DNA from: Pseudomonas frederiksbergensis | Lineage (GTDB): Bacteria > Pseudomonadota > Gammaproteobacteria > Pseudomonadales > Pseudomonadaceae | Direction of reading: 5' to 3' | Assembly: GCF_035751725.1 (NCBI RefSeq) | Contig: NZ_CP142104.1 | Span: forward strand, 5,022,001 to 5,086,000 | Length of the DNA stretch: 64,000 nt | Part shown: positions 16,706 to 25,329 of the stretch, piece by piece | How the letters are laid out: the number at the start of each line of letters is the position of its first letter | Position numbering within the stretch: the first letter of the stretch is position 1 | Position numbers and translations under genes: made by a program | Notes under the pieces: model-generated | Told to the model about the DNA's origin: nothing | What the model saw: only the letters and a program-made list of their open reading frames with translations | Database searches by the model: none

Positions 16706-17806
16706 TTACAACCGCCCAGAAGGCAAATAAGGCACAGGATCAACCACCGGCTGCCGCCCCAACATCAGATCCACAAACAACCGACACGAAGCCGGTGCCA
16801 GCACCAACCCATTGCGATAATGCCCACAGTTCAACCACAAACCCTCGAACCCCGGCACGACGCCGATATAGGGAATCCCCTCCGGCGACCCCGGCCGCAA
16901 CCCGGCCCAATGCCCCACCACCTCGGCATCGGCAAGCTCAGGAATAAGCGCCTCCGCCGAAGCCTTCAGGCTCTCCAGCGCCGCGTCGGTAGGCGTCTTG
17001 TCAAAGCCCTCCCGCTCCAGCGTACTGCCAACCAAAATGTGCCCGTCACGACGCGGAATCGCGTATCGGCCCTTGGCCAGGACCATGCTCGATAGAAAAT
17101 CCGACGCGCACTTATAGAGAATCATCTGGCCCTTGACCGGCTCGACCGGCAACTTCAAGCCCAAGGTCTTGAGCAACTCGCCACTCCAGGCACCGGCGGC
17201 CAACACCACCTCATCGCCACGAATTTCACCAGCAGAACTGTGCACGCCCACCACACGTCCACCGTCGCGAATGAATCCACTGACTTCGCAGTGCTCATGA
17301 AGCGTGACATCGGGCAGCGCCAGCAAGGCTGCCTTGAGCGACTTCACCAGCCGCGGATTACGCACATTAGCCACGTCCGCCATGTAAATCGCCCGGGAAA
17401 ATCCCGAACCGAGCACCGGCACCGCGTCGTGGACCTCGGAGATATCCACAGCCCGCAGCGGACGCCCTTCCCGCTCGGCCCAGGCCAGCGCTTCGTCCTG
17501 GTCGTCGAGGTCCAGCCAATACAGGCCGGTGACATGCACCTGCGGATCAATTCCGGTAGCGACAAACAAGCGCTCGCCCAGCTGTGGATAAAAATCCTGC
17601 GACCAATGGGCCAGCGCAGTGACCGCCGGGCTATAACGCCACGGGTACAACGGCGAAACGATACCGCCACCGGCCCAGGATGACTCCTGGCCAACGCCGG
17701 AACGGTCCAGCAGGACGACGCGCTGCCCTTCGGAGGCGAGATTGAATGCGGTCAGCAGGCCAATGACTCCGCCGCCAACGATCACCACTTGCTGTTGCTT
17801 GGTCAT
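16706..17806 (-). CDS. thiO: Glycine oxidase ThiO
   Basis: A 366-residue FAD-dependent amine oxidase of the DAO family. ThiO oxidises glycine to iminoglycine for the thiazole ring of thiamine. The N-terminal FAD motif is VGGGVIGLLTAFNLASEG, followed by LLDRSGVGQESSWAGGGIVSPL, the segment that holds the flavin. The C-terminal GLWLNCGHYRNGLVLAP is the second FAD contact with the conserved His-Tyr/Arg active site. No other thiamine genes are nearby; in pseudomonads this gene traditionally sits between pilR and the minor pilin cluster. Confidence 0.9.
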   Translation of the reverse strand: MTKQQQVVIVGGGVIGLLTAFNLASEGQRVVLLDRSGVGQESSWAGGGIVSPLYPWRYSPAVTALAHWSQDFYPQLGERLFVATGIDPQVHVTGLYWLDLDDQDEALAWAEREGRPLRAVDISEVHDAVPVLGSGFSRAIYMADVANVRNPRLVKSLKAALLALPDVTLHEHCEVSGFIRDGGRVVGVHSSAGEIRGDEVVLAAGAWSGELLKTLGLKLPVEPVKGQMILYKCASDFLSSMVLAKGRYAIPRRDGHILVGSTLEREGFDKTPTDAALESLKASAEALIPELADAEVVGHWAGLRPGSPEGIPYIGVVPGFEGLWLNCGHYRNGLVLAPASCRLFVDLMLGRQPVVDPVPYLPSGRL

Positions 17807-17863
17807 GTTCTGTTTCGGCTCACAAGACAGAGGGCGCGAGACAGCGCCCGAAAAAAGAAAAAC

Positions 17864-18268
17864 TCAGCGGCCCCAGCAATCCTTGGCGGTCACGTCGGCG
17901 GCGGAGTTGACTATGTCCCGCTTGCCGGTGTTGTTGATCGTGAAATCACCGCATTTGTCCGTCGCCATGGACGACCCGCTCTTGCGCAAGGCTGTAAGAG
18001 TGAAAGCCTGGTCCGTCAGCGTCGTCGGGGTAATGGTGTAGAAATCATTGCCGGTGCTCAGGCCGGTCGCGTTGGTGTAGACGTTGTTCTTCGAGTAATG
18101 ACGCTCGAGGATCTGCGCCTGCTCCGACAACAGCGAGGCGATCTCCGTACGCCGGGCCTTTTTCATGTACTCGGTCAGGCTCGGATAGCCGATGGTGATC
18201 ACGATACCGATGATCGCAATGACGATCATGATTTCGATCAAGGTGAACCCACGGTTGGATCTGTGCAT
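17864..18268 (-). CDS. pilE: Type IV minor pilin PilE
   Basis: A 134-residue type IV prepilin with leader MHRSNRG and cleavage before FTLIEIMIVIAIIGIVITIG, including the Glu5 needed for assembly. The hydrophobic N-terminal helix continues to YPSLTEYMKKARRTE, and the C-terminal domain contains two cysteines (TDKCGDF, KDCWGR) that can form the D-region disulfide. In P. aeruginosa PilE links the minor-pilin tip complex to the fibre. It is the last gene of the fimU-pilVWXY1E cluster, ten bases after pilY1. Confidence 0.92.
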   Translation of the reverse strand: MHRSNRGFTLIEIMIVIAIIGIVITIGYPSLTEYMKKARRTEIASLLSEQAQILERHYSKNNVYTNATGLSTGNDFYTITPTTLTDQAFTLTALRKSGSSMATDKCGDFTINNTGKRDIVNSAADVTAKDCWGR

Positions 18269-18278
18269 GCCTTGCCTC

Positions 18279-21200
18279 TCACTGTATTTGTCGCCACATG
18301 ATGCGGCGGCTGCCGCCGACGGCTTTGCCCAGCAGGTCGGTGATACCGCCGCCGGAATCGTTCACGATCATGTTAGTGGCCCCGTTGGCACTGACGACGG
18401 CGCTCAGGGTCGGGATACCGCCCGTGAACACCACCCCCGCGGAAATCGTGTCGAGGCTGTTGAGCGAACCGTCGTTGTTGGTATCGAGTACCGCATAGTT
18501 GAGCATCTTACCGTTGAACGCATCCACTTCGATCAGTTTGCCGGTACCAAAGCTGGCGCAAGGGTCGGTGGTGTCCACGGCGGCGGTGGTAAAGACAACG
18601 CGTCCAAGCACCAGGTTGGCCGGGTTGATCACCCGCTCACCGGTCAACGCGTTGTTATATATCAGAGGCAGATACCAGCCCTTTTGGGTGGGATAAGCGA
18701 CGTTGTTCTGGCTGGTGGTGACAAATTGCCCGGTGGTACCGGAAAAGATACTGGTGATCGACTGGGCCTGCAGGTTCGCGACGGTCATCTGCCCCGTGCC
18801 GCCGGCAGCGTCCCAGATCGAATAGAACCCCTGCAAATCCTTGTTTAGCTTGTCCACGGACTCATTGAACTTACCCGTGCCGAAAAACACCTGGATGCCT
18901 CCCTGAGGGTTCTCCGCCAGCAGGGGTTGTGCGGTGATCGGTTGCGTTGCGCCACCGGGCGCGGTGAATAACGGCTGGCCGGCAAATGCCAGGCCCCAGG
19001 TATTCGGAGAAGTACCACTGAGGTCGAATTTCCACATCCGTCCTCTCAAGTCACCACCGTAGGCGGCCTGCACCACGTTCTGCGAGTTGACCCGAAGCTT
19101 GACCGAGGACAGGCCGTTATTGGTTTCGCTGCTGTTGACGACGATTTTCCGGATCAGCGAACCGTCGCGAATGTCCACCACGTACAGCGCCGCCACACCG
19201 GTATTGCTACCGTAACCATTGGAAATGAAAGCGGCCCAGCGGCCATCCGCCAGCCGTGCCACTTCAGGGCGCGCGTAGGCGTAGCCCAGGTCATTGAATG
19301 CGTTGGCCGTGTTGGCAACGGTCGGCGCGCTGATCTCCCACAACGCCCGTATCGCGTTGCCCGCCGATGCATCGAACAGCTGCACCGCATAGAAAGCCCG
19401 GCCACCCGCGCCGGTTCCCCCCAGGGCAAGGGTTTTCCAGACGCTGCCCAGTTGCGCATCAAAGACGCCGACCTGCCCGTCCACCAGGAACTTATGGCTC
19501 ACGCCGTTGATGTAGCTGGGATCAGCGATGAACTGCAATGAGGGCAGGACGCTCGATGGCATATAAGCATAACGCCGGGTTCCGTTCGTACTGTTGATGA
19601 CACTGAAGAAACCGTCGTTGGCGTTCACCACCAGGCTGGCGTTCATGTTCGCGGCCTTGGTCGTCAGGTAGGTGCTGTAGCTGGTGTCGTTCACCAGGTC
19701 CGAAGCGGTCTGGTCGTTGGGTGAAGCCAGCACCAGCGGAGAGTTGATGATGTCCCCGAGCAAGACGCTGCGCACCTTCAGCCCGGTCCTGTTGACACCC
19801 TTGCTCCACTCCACCAGGTCGTTGCCGGTGACACCCGTTGGCAGGCCTTGGCTCAAACTGGCCTGCTGGGCCGGCGAGAAGTTGCCGTAGGCCAGGGTTA
19901 CCGGCACGTTGGTCGCGGTGTTCCAGGACTGATAGATCGGCGCCGTTGCGCCGGGCACGATGGCGGTATCGGTGGTCCATTGCGCCGCCGCCGTGTTGAC
20001 CGTTCCAGTGGAGTTGAAGCCGAACGCTCTTATGGTGCCGCGCCAATCCTTGGGATCATAGGTGGTCTGGTAGAAACTCGAAGTGCTGGTAAGCGTGGCG
20101 CCATTGCTGGTGCCGCCGCCTCCAGAACCGGCCTTGGAGGTGATGTCGCTGAGGGCCGATGACAGCGCCGAGCTCAGGCCCTCGCTGTTGGTGGCCGGAT
20201 AATATTTGCCCGCGCCATAACGAGCGGCGTCGGAGAGCATCTGGTTGGTAACGGCAAATCCTACGGTGTAGGTATTGAGATATTGCCGGCCAAATTCGGC
20301 CCCATCCCAACTTTTCCCCGTGACGTCGGTACCGGTGGAGCGCATGTCGATGTCGAAGGCGAACTTGGCGATGTCATCCAGGTAAAGCGTGTCGCCCTCC
20401 GCATTGCCGAGCGGATCGGCTCCGTCGTTGCTGCTGATACCGTCCCAATTAGGCAGGCGGGATCCGCCCTGTGGGTCATTGGTCGGAAACGTTCGGTCAT
20501 AAGTGGGCAGGCCGTCAGTGATCACGACACCGAAGTTCTTCTGGCATCGATACTGGATCGGGCTGGTGTAGGTGCTGGGGGTGCCGTTGTAATACGGCGC
20601 CATGCCACGGAAATAGCGAGTGACTTCGTAGTAACTTTCGGCCAATGGGGTGTTTGCCACGGCGCCCAGGCCGTTGATGGCATTGATCAGGGCGCTGTAG
20701 TTGCTGTTGGCCTGGGTCTGGGTGACGCTGCCACTCACTGGCGATAGATCGCTGATGGCCCGGGCAATATAGCCACCCGGGCCCGAATTGCTGCTGTTGG
20801 GCGGGTTGAAGGTGGCCAGGCCGATGCGCAGGGCGCGGTTGTTGGCGACCAGGTCGGTCGAGACATCCCGCGCGACGTTGATTCGGTAGTCGTTGGGAAT
20901 CGTGCCCGTGGTGAAGTCCCGGCTGGAGCCGTTGGCCAGGGTCACCAGATAGGCCAGGTACCGGGCAGTATAACGGGTGTTACCGCCACCCACGGGATCC
21001 GGCAGCCGCAGACAGATCCGCCCGATACCGGATCGATAGAAGCCGTGCCAACCAGACGAGCAGCCGCCCCGTAAAAGCCCCACCAACAGGATGTTCGAAT
21101 CGTCCAGGTCCAACTCATATCTGTCGTTGCAACTGCTACTGGAGTTACACGCGAACGTGCGCGTCTGCGTCGCCGCCGGGTCAAACCCCGCCGCCCAGAT

Positions 21201-21371
21201 AATATTGTTCATACTCCCCGAATCGTCGATCAGCAGCATCACGTTGGGCGTCACCGCCGCCGCGCTCAACAATGGTGATTCCGAAGGCGTGAAGCCGTAC
21301 ACCGGAGCCGTCAGGTAGAGGCTGAGCAACACTCCCCACAACCAGCCCCGCAGCGCCCTAATATTTCGCAT
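18279..21371 (-). CDS. pilY1: Type IV pilus tip adhesin/mechanosensor PilY1
   Basis: A 1030-residue secreted protein with signal peptide (GWLWGVLLSLYLTAPVYG). The N-terminal third is a von Willebrand A-like domain with the MIDAS start LLIDDSGSM near residue 45. The C-terminal half is the PilY beta-propeller, with an EF-hand-like calcium site DTNNDGSLNSLD near residue 960. PilY1 caps the pilus, promotes its extension and signals surface contact. It starts 14 bases inside the end of pilX. The pilY2 gene that follows pilY1 in P. aeruginosa is absent; pilE comes directly after. Confidence 0.93.
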   Translation of the reverse strand: MRNIRALRGWLWGVLLSLYLTAPVYGFTPSESPLLSAAAVTPNVMLLIDDSGSMNNIIWAAGFDPAATQTRTFACNSSSSCNDRYELDLDDSNILLVGLLRGGCSSGWHGFYRSGIGRICLRLPDPVGGGNTRYTARYLAYLVTLANGSSRDFTTGTIPNDYRINVARDVSTDLVANNRALRIGLATFNPPNSSNSGPGGYIARAISDLSPVSGSVTQTQANSNYSALINAINGLGAVANTPLAESYYEVTRYFRGMAPYYNGTPSTYTSPIQYRCQKNFGVVITDGLPTYDRTFPTNDPQGGSRLPNWDGISSNDGADPLGNAEGDTLYLDDIAKFAFDIDMRSTGTDVTGKSWDGAEFGRQYLNTYTVGFAVTNQMLSDAARYGAGKYYPATNSEGLSSALSSALSDITSKAGSGGGGTSNGATLTSTSSFYQTTYDPKDWRGTIRAFGFNSTGTVNTAAAQWTTDTAIVPGATAPIYQSWNTATNVPVTLAYGNFSPAQQASLSQGLPTGVTGNDLVEWSKGVNRTGLKVRSVLLGDIINSPLVLASPNDQTASDLVNDTSYSTYLTTKAANMNASLVVNANDGFFSVINSTNGTRRYAYMPSSVLPSLQFIADPSYINGVSHKFLVDGQVGVFDAQLGSVWKTLALGGTGAGGRAFYAVQLFDASAGNAIRALWEISAPTVANTANAFNDLGYAYARPEVARLADGRWAAFISNGYGSNTGVAALYVVDIRDGSLIRKIVVNSSETNNGLSSVKLRVNSQNVVQAAYGGDLRGRMWKFDLSGTSPNTWGLAFAGQPLFTAPGGATQPITAQPLLAENPQGGIQVFFGTGKFNESVDKLNKDLQGFYSIWDAAGGTGQMTVANLQAQSITSIFSGTTGQFVTTSQNNVAYPTQKGWYLPLIYNNALTGERVINPANLVLGRVVFTTAAVDTTDPCASFGTGKLIEVDAFNGKMLNYAVLDTNNDGSLNSLDTISAGVVFTGGIPTLSAVVSANGATNMIVNDSGGGITDLLGKAVGGSRRIMWRQIQ

Positions 21372-21837
21372 AGATGCTCTCCACCACGCTGCGCTGGTTA
21401 TTGCCCACTACAGCCACCGCGGTGATCCGGTACAGCGTCGCCGAGGTATTGATCGGCACGTTGACTGCCGTAACCGTCGTGCCGATGTTCTGCACGCCAT
21501 AAAACCCGCCCGCGGCAGCCACCCAGAGCACGCCCGACGACGAGTTGCGCCCCGCCGCGTTCACCGTCGCAGATTCGGCCGGTGGGGCACATTGGGCCGT
21601 GGTGGTGCAGACCGGCAATGAATACGTCTCGACCTGCACCGCGCTCTCCCCCACTCTCAGCGCTGCCTCGGCCAACTGGAACGACTGGTTGCGCTGCATG
21701 ACGCTGCTGGTCATTTTTTCCTGGAGCGTGGCGCTCTGCATCGACGACAGGCCGATCAGCGTCAGCAGCAGCAAAAAGACCAGGCTGACCAGCAACGCCA
21801 TACCGCGCTGGCGATGCTTGAGGCTTGTCGAGTTCAT
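21358..21837 (-). CDS. pilX: Minor pilin PilX
   Basis: A 159-residue pilin-like protein beginning MNSTSLKHRQRGMALLVSLVF. PilX-type N-termini have a Gly-Met junction and lack the usual Glu5 arrangement (MALLVSLVFLLLLTLIGLSS). The ATG at 21837 was chosen because AGGAGG lies six bases upstream; an ATG at 21852 is in frame but overlaps that site. The C-terminal domain holds two cysteines (PVCTTTAQC). PilX is part of the priming complex with PilV, PilW and PilY1. It overlaps pilY1 by 14 bases. Confidence 0.9.
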   Translation of the reverse strand: MNSTSLKHRQRGMALLVSLVFLLLLTLIGLSSMQSATLQEKMTSSVMQRNQSFQLAEAALRVGESAVQVETYSLPVCTTTAQCAPPAESATVNAAGRNSSSGVLWVAAAGGFYGVQNIGTTVTAVNVPINTSATLYRITAVAVVGNNQRSVVESIYAKY

Positions 21838-21848
21838 CGATTGCCTCC

Positions 21849-22562
21849 TCATAGCAGCCGGTTGCGCAAGGCGGCGACCACGTTGAAGGTCTGGTCGCGC
21901 ACGCTGTTCTTTGGATCGAACAGCGTCAGCGTCAGGCGCACGCTGCGGATCAGCGCCGGGTCGGTCGGGTTGGCACTGTAGCTGCTGGCGGCGATGTCCG
22001 TTGCGCTGCCGGCCACGCCAAACATCACGTCGAACGCCCGCACGTTGTCCACCAGCACCGCCATGGTCGGGTTGCCTCGGCCACTGCCCAGGAGCAGTTG
22101 ATTGTTGGTGAAGCCGTAGACCAGCCGACGGATCGGAAAGGCCAATTGCCCGCTCGCCGGGATTCGTGCGTCGGTGTAGGCGGTCGCCGTGTTACGGCAA
22201 TCGGAAATGATGGTCCAGGCCGGCGTGCCGCCGCTGTTGCCGATGTCGGCCGTCACCAGGGTCAACCTGCGGTTGGCGTTGTCCCAGCGAATCGGTGTGA
22301 TTTGGCTGGCGGCGAAATCGTTGTTCGAAGAGGCATCGGTAATGCTCGCCAGGCAGCCAAACATGCCCACCATGCGAATCTCCTGGACCATCTTGCTCAA
22401 GGCAAACCGTGCGTCTTCCTGCATCACCGCCGCAGCGTTCTGGCTGACATAGGTGTTCTTGGCGGAGATGAAAATCTGCACGACGCCCAACACGACGACC
22501 AGGCTGATCACCAGCGCGATCATCAATTCGATCAGGCCGAAGCCCCGGCTGCGTCTGTTCAT
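21849..22562 (-). CDS. pilW: Minor pilin PilW
   Basis: A 237-residue prepilin with leader MNRRSRG and mature start FGLIELMIALVISLVVVLGV, retaining Glu5. The globular part includes VQEIRMVGMFGC, typical for the PilW family, and ends VVAALRNRLL. It overlaps pilV by four bases upstream and has 11 bases before the pilX ATG. PilW belongs to the minor pilin complex that primes pilus assembly. Confidence 0.92.
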   Translation of the reverse strand: MNRRSRGFGLIELMIALVISLVVVLGVVQIFISAKNTYVSQNAAAVMQEDARFALSKMVQEIRMVGMFGCLASITDASSNNDFAASQITPIRWDNANRRLTLVTADIGNSGGTPAWTIISDCRNTATAYTDARIPASGQLAFPIRRLVYGFTNNQLLLGSGRGNPTMAVLVDNVRAFDVMFGVAGSATDIAASSYSANPTDPALIRSVRLTLTLFDPKNSVRDQTFNVVAALRNRLL

Positions 22563-23020
22563 GGCGGCGTCGCCACCGGATCGACGGCGACGCGGCTGGT
22601 CAACACGAAGCTGCGCCGTGCTTCGGCCGCATCGGTCGTGTTGGCGGCCCGGGCATCGTCCCAGGAAATGGTGATGGTGTAGACCCGCTGGTTCAGCGCG
22701 ACAGTGCCGGTTGCCGTGGCGCCGCCGAAGGCGACGATGTTGGTCTTGAAGTCATACAGGTCCTGGTCCCGGGTCACGCTGAGATTGGGCGAGGTGGGCG
22801 GTGTGATGGTGTAGTCGGCGGCGGAATTGGCGCGGATGCGGTCCAGCAGGTCATAGGCGATGAAGCTGGCCTGGCTGGTCATGCGCGAGCTGTCGGTGTA
22901 CTTGAGCGCGTTGAGCTGGACCATTGCCGCCCCCAGCAAGCCTACGCCCAGGATCAGCACCGCCACCAGCACCTCGATCAGCGTCATGCCCTCCTGCGCT
23001 CTTCTACTGCAACCCTTCAT
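22559..23020 (-). CDS. pilV: Minor pilin PilV
   Basis: A 153-residue prepilin starting MKGCSRRAQEG, with cleavage before MTLIEVLVAVLILGVGLLGAA. Glu5 is present. The start was placed at the ATG that overlaps the fimU stop (ATGA); the longer in-frame extension upstream lies inside fimU. PilV works with PilW, PilX, FimU and PilE at the pilus tip. Confidence 0.9.
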   Translation of the reverse strand: MKGCSRRAQEGMTLIEVLVAVLILGVGLLGAAMVQLNALKYTDSSRMTSQASFIAYDLLDRIRANSAADYTITPPTSPNLSVTRDQDLYDFKTNIVAFGGATATGTVALNQRVYTITISWDDARAANTTDAAEARRSFVLTSRVAVDPVATPP

Positions 23021-23499
23021 CCGCAACTTCCATCCAATACAATGCGTCCATTGAGGCAAACATTGAGCGTCCTGCTCTGCGCCCCCCGTACGTAACTGAA
23101 GCCCACCGGAGTGGCCGGTGCCGATAATCCGCCCAGGTTGTTGAAATCGATACCGGTCACTTCTGAGGTTAGCGTCAGAGTCACGCCGCTGCCCATCGCT
23201 GGAACAACCCGCAACACATCGGTCGGGTTGGCCGGATTGCCCGTGTTGTCGTACACGATCAATTCACCGCTCCAGGCACCGCCCTGCGTCGTCGGGCGAA
23301 TGCGTGTGGTAATGCCACGATTGATCGCTTCCATTCGCGCGAAGTTCAAGGCGCGGCGCAGGTCGCCGATCTCCGTATCGGCCTTGCTGCTTTGCAGCGA
23401 ACCGGTGAACGACGGCACCGCCATGGTGATCAGGATCAGCAGCACGCCAAGGGCCACCAGCAGCTCGATCAGCGTGAAACCTTTTGTACGAAGATCCAT
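23017..23499 (-). CDS. fimU: Minor pseudopilin FimU (GspH/FimT family)
   Basis: A 160-residue prepilin with leader MDLRTKG and mature start FTLIELLVALGVLLILITMA. The C-terminal GspH domain has two cysteines (NVCLNGRIVLDGSCG). It is the first gene of the six-gene leftward minor pilin operon. The GRIVLDG tail differs from the GRVRLE tail of the FimT-like protein at 23754, so the two GspH-type proteins in this locus are likely FimU and FimT respectively. In P. aeruginosa this operon is activated by AlgR; I did not identify an AlgR site here. Confidence 0.85.
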   Translation of the reverse strand: MDLRTKGFTLIELLVALGVLLILITMAVPSFTGSLQSSKADTEIGDLRRALNFARMEAINRGITTRIRPTTQGGAWSGELIVYDNTGNPANPTDVLRVVPAMGSGVTLTLTSEVTGIDFNNLGGLSAPATPVGFSYVRGAQSRTLNVCLNGRIVLDGSCG

Positions 23500-23573
23500 C
23501 GATGCCCTCCGTTGCCGTCGGCTATACCTGCTTCTACAACGCTAGAACAAACCACCGCCATATGTGCAACCTT

Positions 23574-23700
23574 TGGCGAGGGGATTTAACCCCGCTGGGC
23601 TGCTCAGCAGCCCCAATGATGTTGATTCGTTCCTGCTTGAACCCCGCGAGGCCTGGTTTGGGGGCTGCTCGCAGCCCAGCGGGGATAAAACCCCTCGCCA
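23574..23700. repeat. REPIN-like inverted pair of REP sequences (GGCGAGGGG family)
   Basis: Two REP arms in opposite orientation enclose a 127-bp element. TGGCGAGGGG at 23574-23583 faces CCCCTCGCCA at 23691-23700, and inner arms GCTGGGCTGC and GCAGCCCAGC also pair. It sits between divergent fimU and fimT. Its outer arm matches the hairpin at 16352. Confidence 0.85.
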
Positions 23701-23753
23701 CCAATGATTCATAAGTTTTTAGTCCGCTCCACAATCTCCAGGGAGGAGACGTC

Positions 23754-24293
23754 ATGTACCAACAGGGCTTCAGCCTGCTCGAACTGCTTATGGGACTGGC
23801 AATTGCCGCGATTGTTCTGCCTTGGGCCGGCACAAGCTACAAAGAACTGATCGAATCCATCCAGCGCGAGGACACGGCGCAGTTGCTGCTCAGCGGATTG
23901 CGCAGCGCCCGCAGCGAAGCCATCACGCGCAACCGTCGTGTATTGATACAAGGGATAGACAACGATTGGGGCAACGGCTGGCGGATCATGCTGGACGACA
24001 AGGAGCAAACCTTGCTGATGGAGCGCACTGCACGCGCCCGAGTGATCGGCAACTCGCCGGTCAAACGCAGGGTGAGGTTCGGCAGCCAGGGCGAAGCGCT
24101 CCACTCCAATGGCTCGTTCCAGGCCGGCACGCTGCATGTGTGCGCCAAACGCGGGCCGGTCAGCCATCATCAAGTGATACTGGCGCCTTCCGGTCGCGTC
24201 CGCCTGGAAAGTATCAAGGCCGAGCAGGCCTTGTGTGCAAAAGGACTCAAAGCAGGGAGCGGACGCGCAATTCCTTCGGCATCGAGAACGTAA
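23754..24293 (+). CDS. fimT: FimT-like pseudopilin (GspH/FimT family)
   Basis: A 179-residue prepilin with an unusually short leader (MYQQG) before [20 protein letters not shown]. The GspH domain carries two cysteines (HVCAKRG, QALC) and the C-terminal GRVRLE. A GRxR tail is a DNA-binding feature of FimT in natural transformation, from general knowledge. It is transcribed away from fimU, unlike P. aeruginosa where fimT and fimU are in the same direction. After the last cysteine there is a 17-residue tail ([18 protein letters not shown]) encoded inside the 3' end of ispH on the opposite strand, a 47-bp convergent overlap. Confidence 0.8.
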   Translation: MYQQGFSLLELLMGLAIAAIVLPWAGTSYKELIESIQREDTAQLLLSGLRSARSEAITRNRRVLIQGIDNDWGNGWRIMLDDKEQTLLMERTARARVIGNSPVKRRVRFGSQGEALHSNGSFQAGTLHVCAKRGPVSHHQVILAPSGRVRLESIKAEQALCAKGLKAGSGRAIPSASRT

Positions 24294-25194
24294 TGTTTTC
24301 CTCACGGCCAGCCAACTCATCGGCGCCGGTTGCGCCCCAAGCCTGCAACTGCTGGATCACGCCGCGCACCAGGACTTCCGGGGCGGACGCACCGGCGGTA
24401 ATGCCGATCCGCTCGACGCCGTCGAACCAACTGCGTTGCATGTCTTCGGCGCCATCGATCAGGTAGGCCGGGGTGGACATGCGCTCGGCCAGCTCGCGCA
24501 AGCGGTTGGAGTTGGAGCTGTTCGGGCTGCCGACGACCAGGACCACGTCGCACTCGTTGGCCAGTTGCTTGACCGCGTCCTGGCGATTCTGGGTGGCGTA
24601 GCAGATGTCATCCTTGCGCGGTCCGCCAATGGCCGGGAAGCGCGAACGCAAGGCGTCGATGACCCGGCTGGTGTCGTCCATGGACAGGGTGGTCTGGGTG
24701 ACGAAGGCAAGCTTTTCCGGGTTGCGCACCTGCAGTGCCGCCACGTCTTCCTCGTCCTCGACCAGGTAGATCGCGCCGCCGTTGCTTGCATCGTACTGGC
24801 CCATGGTGCCTTCGACTTCCGGGTGGCCCTCATGGCCGATCAGGATGCATTCGCGACCGTCGCGGCTGTAGCGCGCGACCTCGATGTGCACCTTGGTCAC
24901 CAGCGGGCATGTGGCGTCGAACACTTTCAGGCCACGGCCGGCGGCTTCGGTACGCACCGCCTGGGACACGCCGTGGGCGCTGAAGATCACGATGACGTCA
25001 TCCGGCACCTGATCCAGTTCCTCGACGAAAATGGCCCCGCGATTGCGCAGGTCCTCGACGACGAACTTGTTGTGCACCACTTCATGGCGCACGTAGATCG
25101 GCGGCCCGAAGACTTCCAGGGCGCGGTTGACGATTTCGATCGCCCGGTCCACGCCGGCGCAGAAGCCACGGGGGTTGGCGAGTTTGATTTGCAT
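24247..25194 (-). CDS. ispH: 4-hydroxy-3-methylbut-2-enyl diphosphate reductase IspH
   Basis: IspH is the last enzyme of the MEP isoprenoid pathway and makes IPP and DMAPP from HMBPP with a 4Fe-4S cluster. The 315-residue protein has the cluster cysteines in [10 protein letters not shown] (Cys12), [11 protein letters not shown] (near 96) and [11 protein letters not shown] region preceded by ICYATQNRQ (near 200). It is the last gene of the ileS-lspA-fkpB group, although a REPIN separates it from fkpB. Confidence 0.96.
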   Translation of the reverse strand: MQIKLANPRGFCAGVDRAIEIVNRALEVFGPPIYVRHEVVHNKFVVEDLRNRGAIFVEELDQVPDDVIVIFSAHGVSQAVRTEAAGRGLKVFDATCPLVTKVHIEVARYSRDGRECILIGHEGHPEVEGTMGQYDASNGGAIYLVEDEEDVAALQVRNPEKLAFVTQTTLSMDDTSRVIDALRSRFPAIGGPRKDDICYATQNRQDAVKQLANECDVVLVVGSPNSSNSNRLRELAERMSTPAYLIDGAEDMQRSWFDGVERIGITAGASAPEVLVRGVIQQLQAWGATGADELAGREENITFSMPKELRVRSLL

Positions 25195-25209
25195 GCTGTG
25201 CCTCGTGTC

Positions 25210-25297
25210 TGTGGGAGCGAGCCTGCTCGCGAAGCGGTGGGTCAGTCAACTCGACGGTGGCTGTGAGTCAGCTTTCGCGAGCAAGCTCGCTCCCACA
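25210..25297. repeat. REPIN (GTGGGAGCGAGC family)
   Basis: An 88-bp inverted pair: TGTGGGAGCGAGC at 25210-25222 faces GCTCGCTCCCACA at 25285-25297, with inner CTGCTCGCGAAGC and GCTTTCGCGAGCAAG. It lies between fkpB and ispH within an otherwise continuous leftward gene group. It shares both arms with 59573-59660. Confidence 0.9.
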
Positions 25298-25329
25298 GGT
25301 ATTGTGGGGGCGATAATTGCCGTTAAACC

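Noticed and set aside
17825..17862. Hairpin GGGCGC-GCGCCC after pilE as a terminator
   Set aside because: The T-rich tract lies before, not after, the stem on the minus strand, so it does not have terminator form in that direction.
24235..25266. Long plus-strand open frame antisense to ispH
   Set aside because: It is a shadow of the GC-rich ispH coding strand; no ribosome site, and the encoded sequence is of the His/Gln-rich type common to such shadows.
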